Shown here: positions 63,722 through 64,000 of the stretch, one piece after another | Position numbering within the stretch: position 1 is the first letter of the stretch | How the letters are laid out: each line of letters opens with the position of its first letter | NCBI RefSeq assembly: GCF_011044155.1 | Contig: NZ_CP049056.1 | Location: 2,542,001 to 2,606,000, forward strand | DNA: 64,000 nucleotides | Direction: 5' to 3' | Source: Pikeienuella piscinae | GTDB lineage: Bacteria > Pseudomonadota > Alphaproteobacteria > Rhodobacterales > Rhodobacteraceae | Program-made: the position numbers and the translations under genes | The notes under the pieces: model-generated | The model's database searches: none | Seen by the model: only the letters and a program-made list of their open reading frames with translations | Told to the model about the DNA's origin: nothing

Positions 63722-64000
63722 GTGAATGCGGCGACGGATATCGGTTCCGGAAAGGAATGGCGCGCTCTCTCGCTCAGCACGGTTGCATTCACGACCTGTT
63801 TCGCAGTCTGGACGATCTTCGCGATCATCGGGATCGAGATCAAAGCGGAACTTGGCCTCAGCGAGACCGAGTTCGGCCTGCTCGTCGCGACGCCGGTTCT
63901 TACAGGGTCGCTGACGCGGCTGATTCTCGGAATCTGGACCGAGCAATTCGGCGGCCGGCTTGTCTTCACCGTCCAGATGCTGGTGACGGCGGCCGCGACG
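63722..64000 (+). CDS. narK: Nitrate/nitrite transporter, NarK type MFS, N-terminal part
   Basis: The first 93 codons, running off the window. GTG at 63722 is preceded by GGGAGGAG; no in-frame ATG is near. The sequence has FAVWTIFAIIGIEIKAELGL and SETEFGLLVATPVLTGSL followed by RLILGIWTEQFGGRLVF, which is the first two helices and the MFS motif-A loop of NarK-type transporters. It moves nitrate and/or nitrite across the inner membrane and suggests a nitrate respiration locus to the right. Confidence 0.85.
   Translation, partial: MNAATDIGSGKEWRALSLSTVAFTTCFAVWTIFAIIGIEIKAELGLSETEFGLLVATPVLTGSLTRLILGIWTEQFGGRLVFTVQMLVTAAAT

Overview
The window is high-GC DNA (my estimate is mid-60s % G+C) with dense, ATGA/GTGA-coupled operons. 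It looks like a chromosomal segment of an alphaproteobacterium, most likely from the Rhodobacterales (Paracoccaceae/Roseobacter side). The reasons are a phasin gene with a TGCA-rich upstream region, Liv-type and Dpp-type ABC operons, HyuAB, Bfr/Bfd, a BCCT carrier, RTX-type proteins without signal peptides, and very long antisense open frames typical of high-GC genomes. No rRNA, tRNA or CRISPR array was recognised. All family names come from reading motifs by eye; no database search was possible.

Layout. 1-1014: end of a nucleoside-type (BMP family) ABC permease operon. 1021-5589 (minus): complete branched-chain amino acid/amide ABC transporter, binding protein then two permeases then two ATPases. 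5687-7888: a polytopic membrane protein and a PCu(A)C-like periplasmic protein whose possible start codons lie back to back. 7955-11742: hydantoinase/oxoprolinase HyuA-HyuB. 11776-12503: bacterioferritin and its ferredoxin. 12881-16076: Na+/H+ antiporter, BCCT carrier, and a 30-residue one-helix protein overlapping the BCCT stop. 16798-19491: beta-helix/RTX protein. 19707-21919: DUF445 protein and phasin. 22024-30815: two RND efflux pumps (permease plus adaptor each) with no outer-membrane channel. 31192-39373: a cell-surface island with a GT-C membrane protein, a 1656-residue exported protein built of four apparently identical 915-bp repeats, and an O-acyltransferase. 39823-41428: VOC protein and SDR. 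41612-49756: an operon with a complete peptide-type ABC importer, an FAD amine oxidase-like enzyme, an ATC-hydrolase-like protein and an M20 amidohydrolase. 50196-52943: a decayed surface-protein gene cut by an IS21-type remnant. 53184-63214 (minus): exopolysaccharide/O-glycan cluster with a tyrosine autokinase, two glycosyltransferases, glucose-1-phosphate cytidylyltransferase, an unusual epimerase/C-methyltransferase fusion and two more C-methyltransferase-like proteins. 63722-64000: start of a NarK-type nitrate/nitrite transporter.

How the genes work together. The importer operon at 41.6-49.8 kb reads as one catabolic unit: uptake of a small peptide-like or thiazoline-like compound, oxidation of an amine, ring opening and deacylation/decarbamoylation. 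The 53-63 kb cluster should make a CDP-activated sugar and add one or more branching C-methyl groups before transfer into a polysaccharide whose chain length is set by the autokinase. The strongest candidates for something undescribed are the fused epimerase/C-methyltransferase with its two divergent partners, the ATC-hydrolase operon, the 30-residue BCCT partner, and the near-identical repeat protein with its neighbouring sugar/acyl-transfer genes. Binding-protein genes in both complete ABC operons are followed by strong intercistronic stem-loops.
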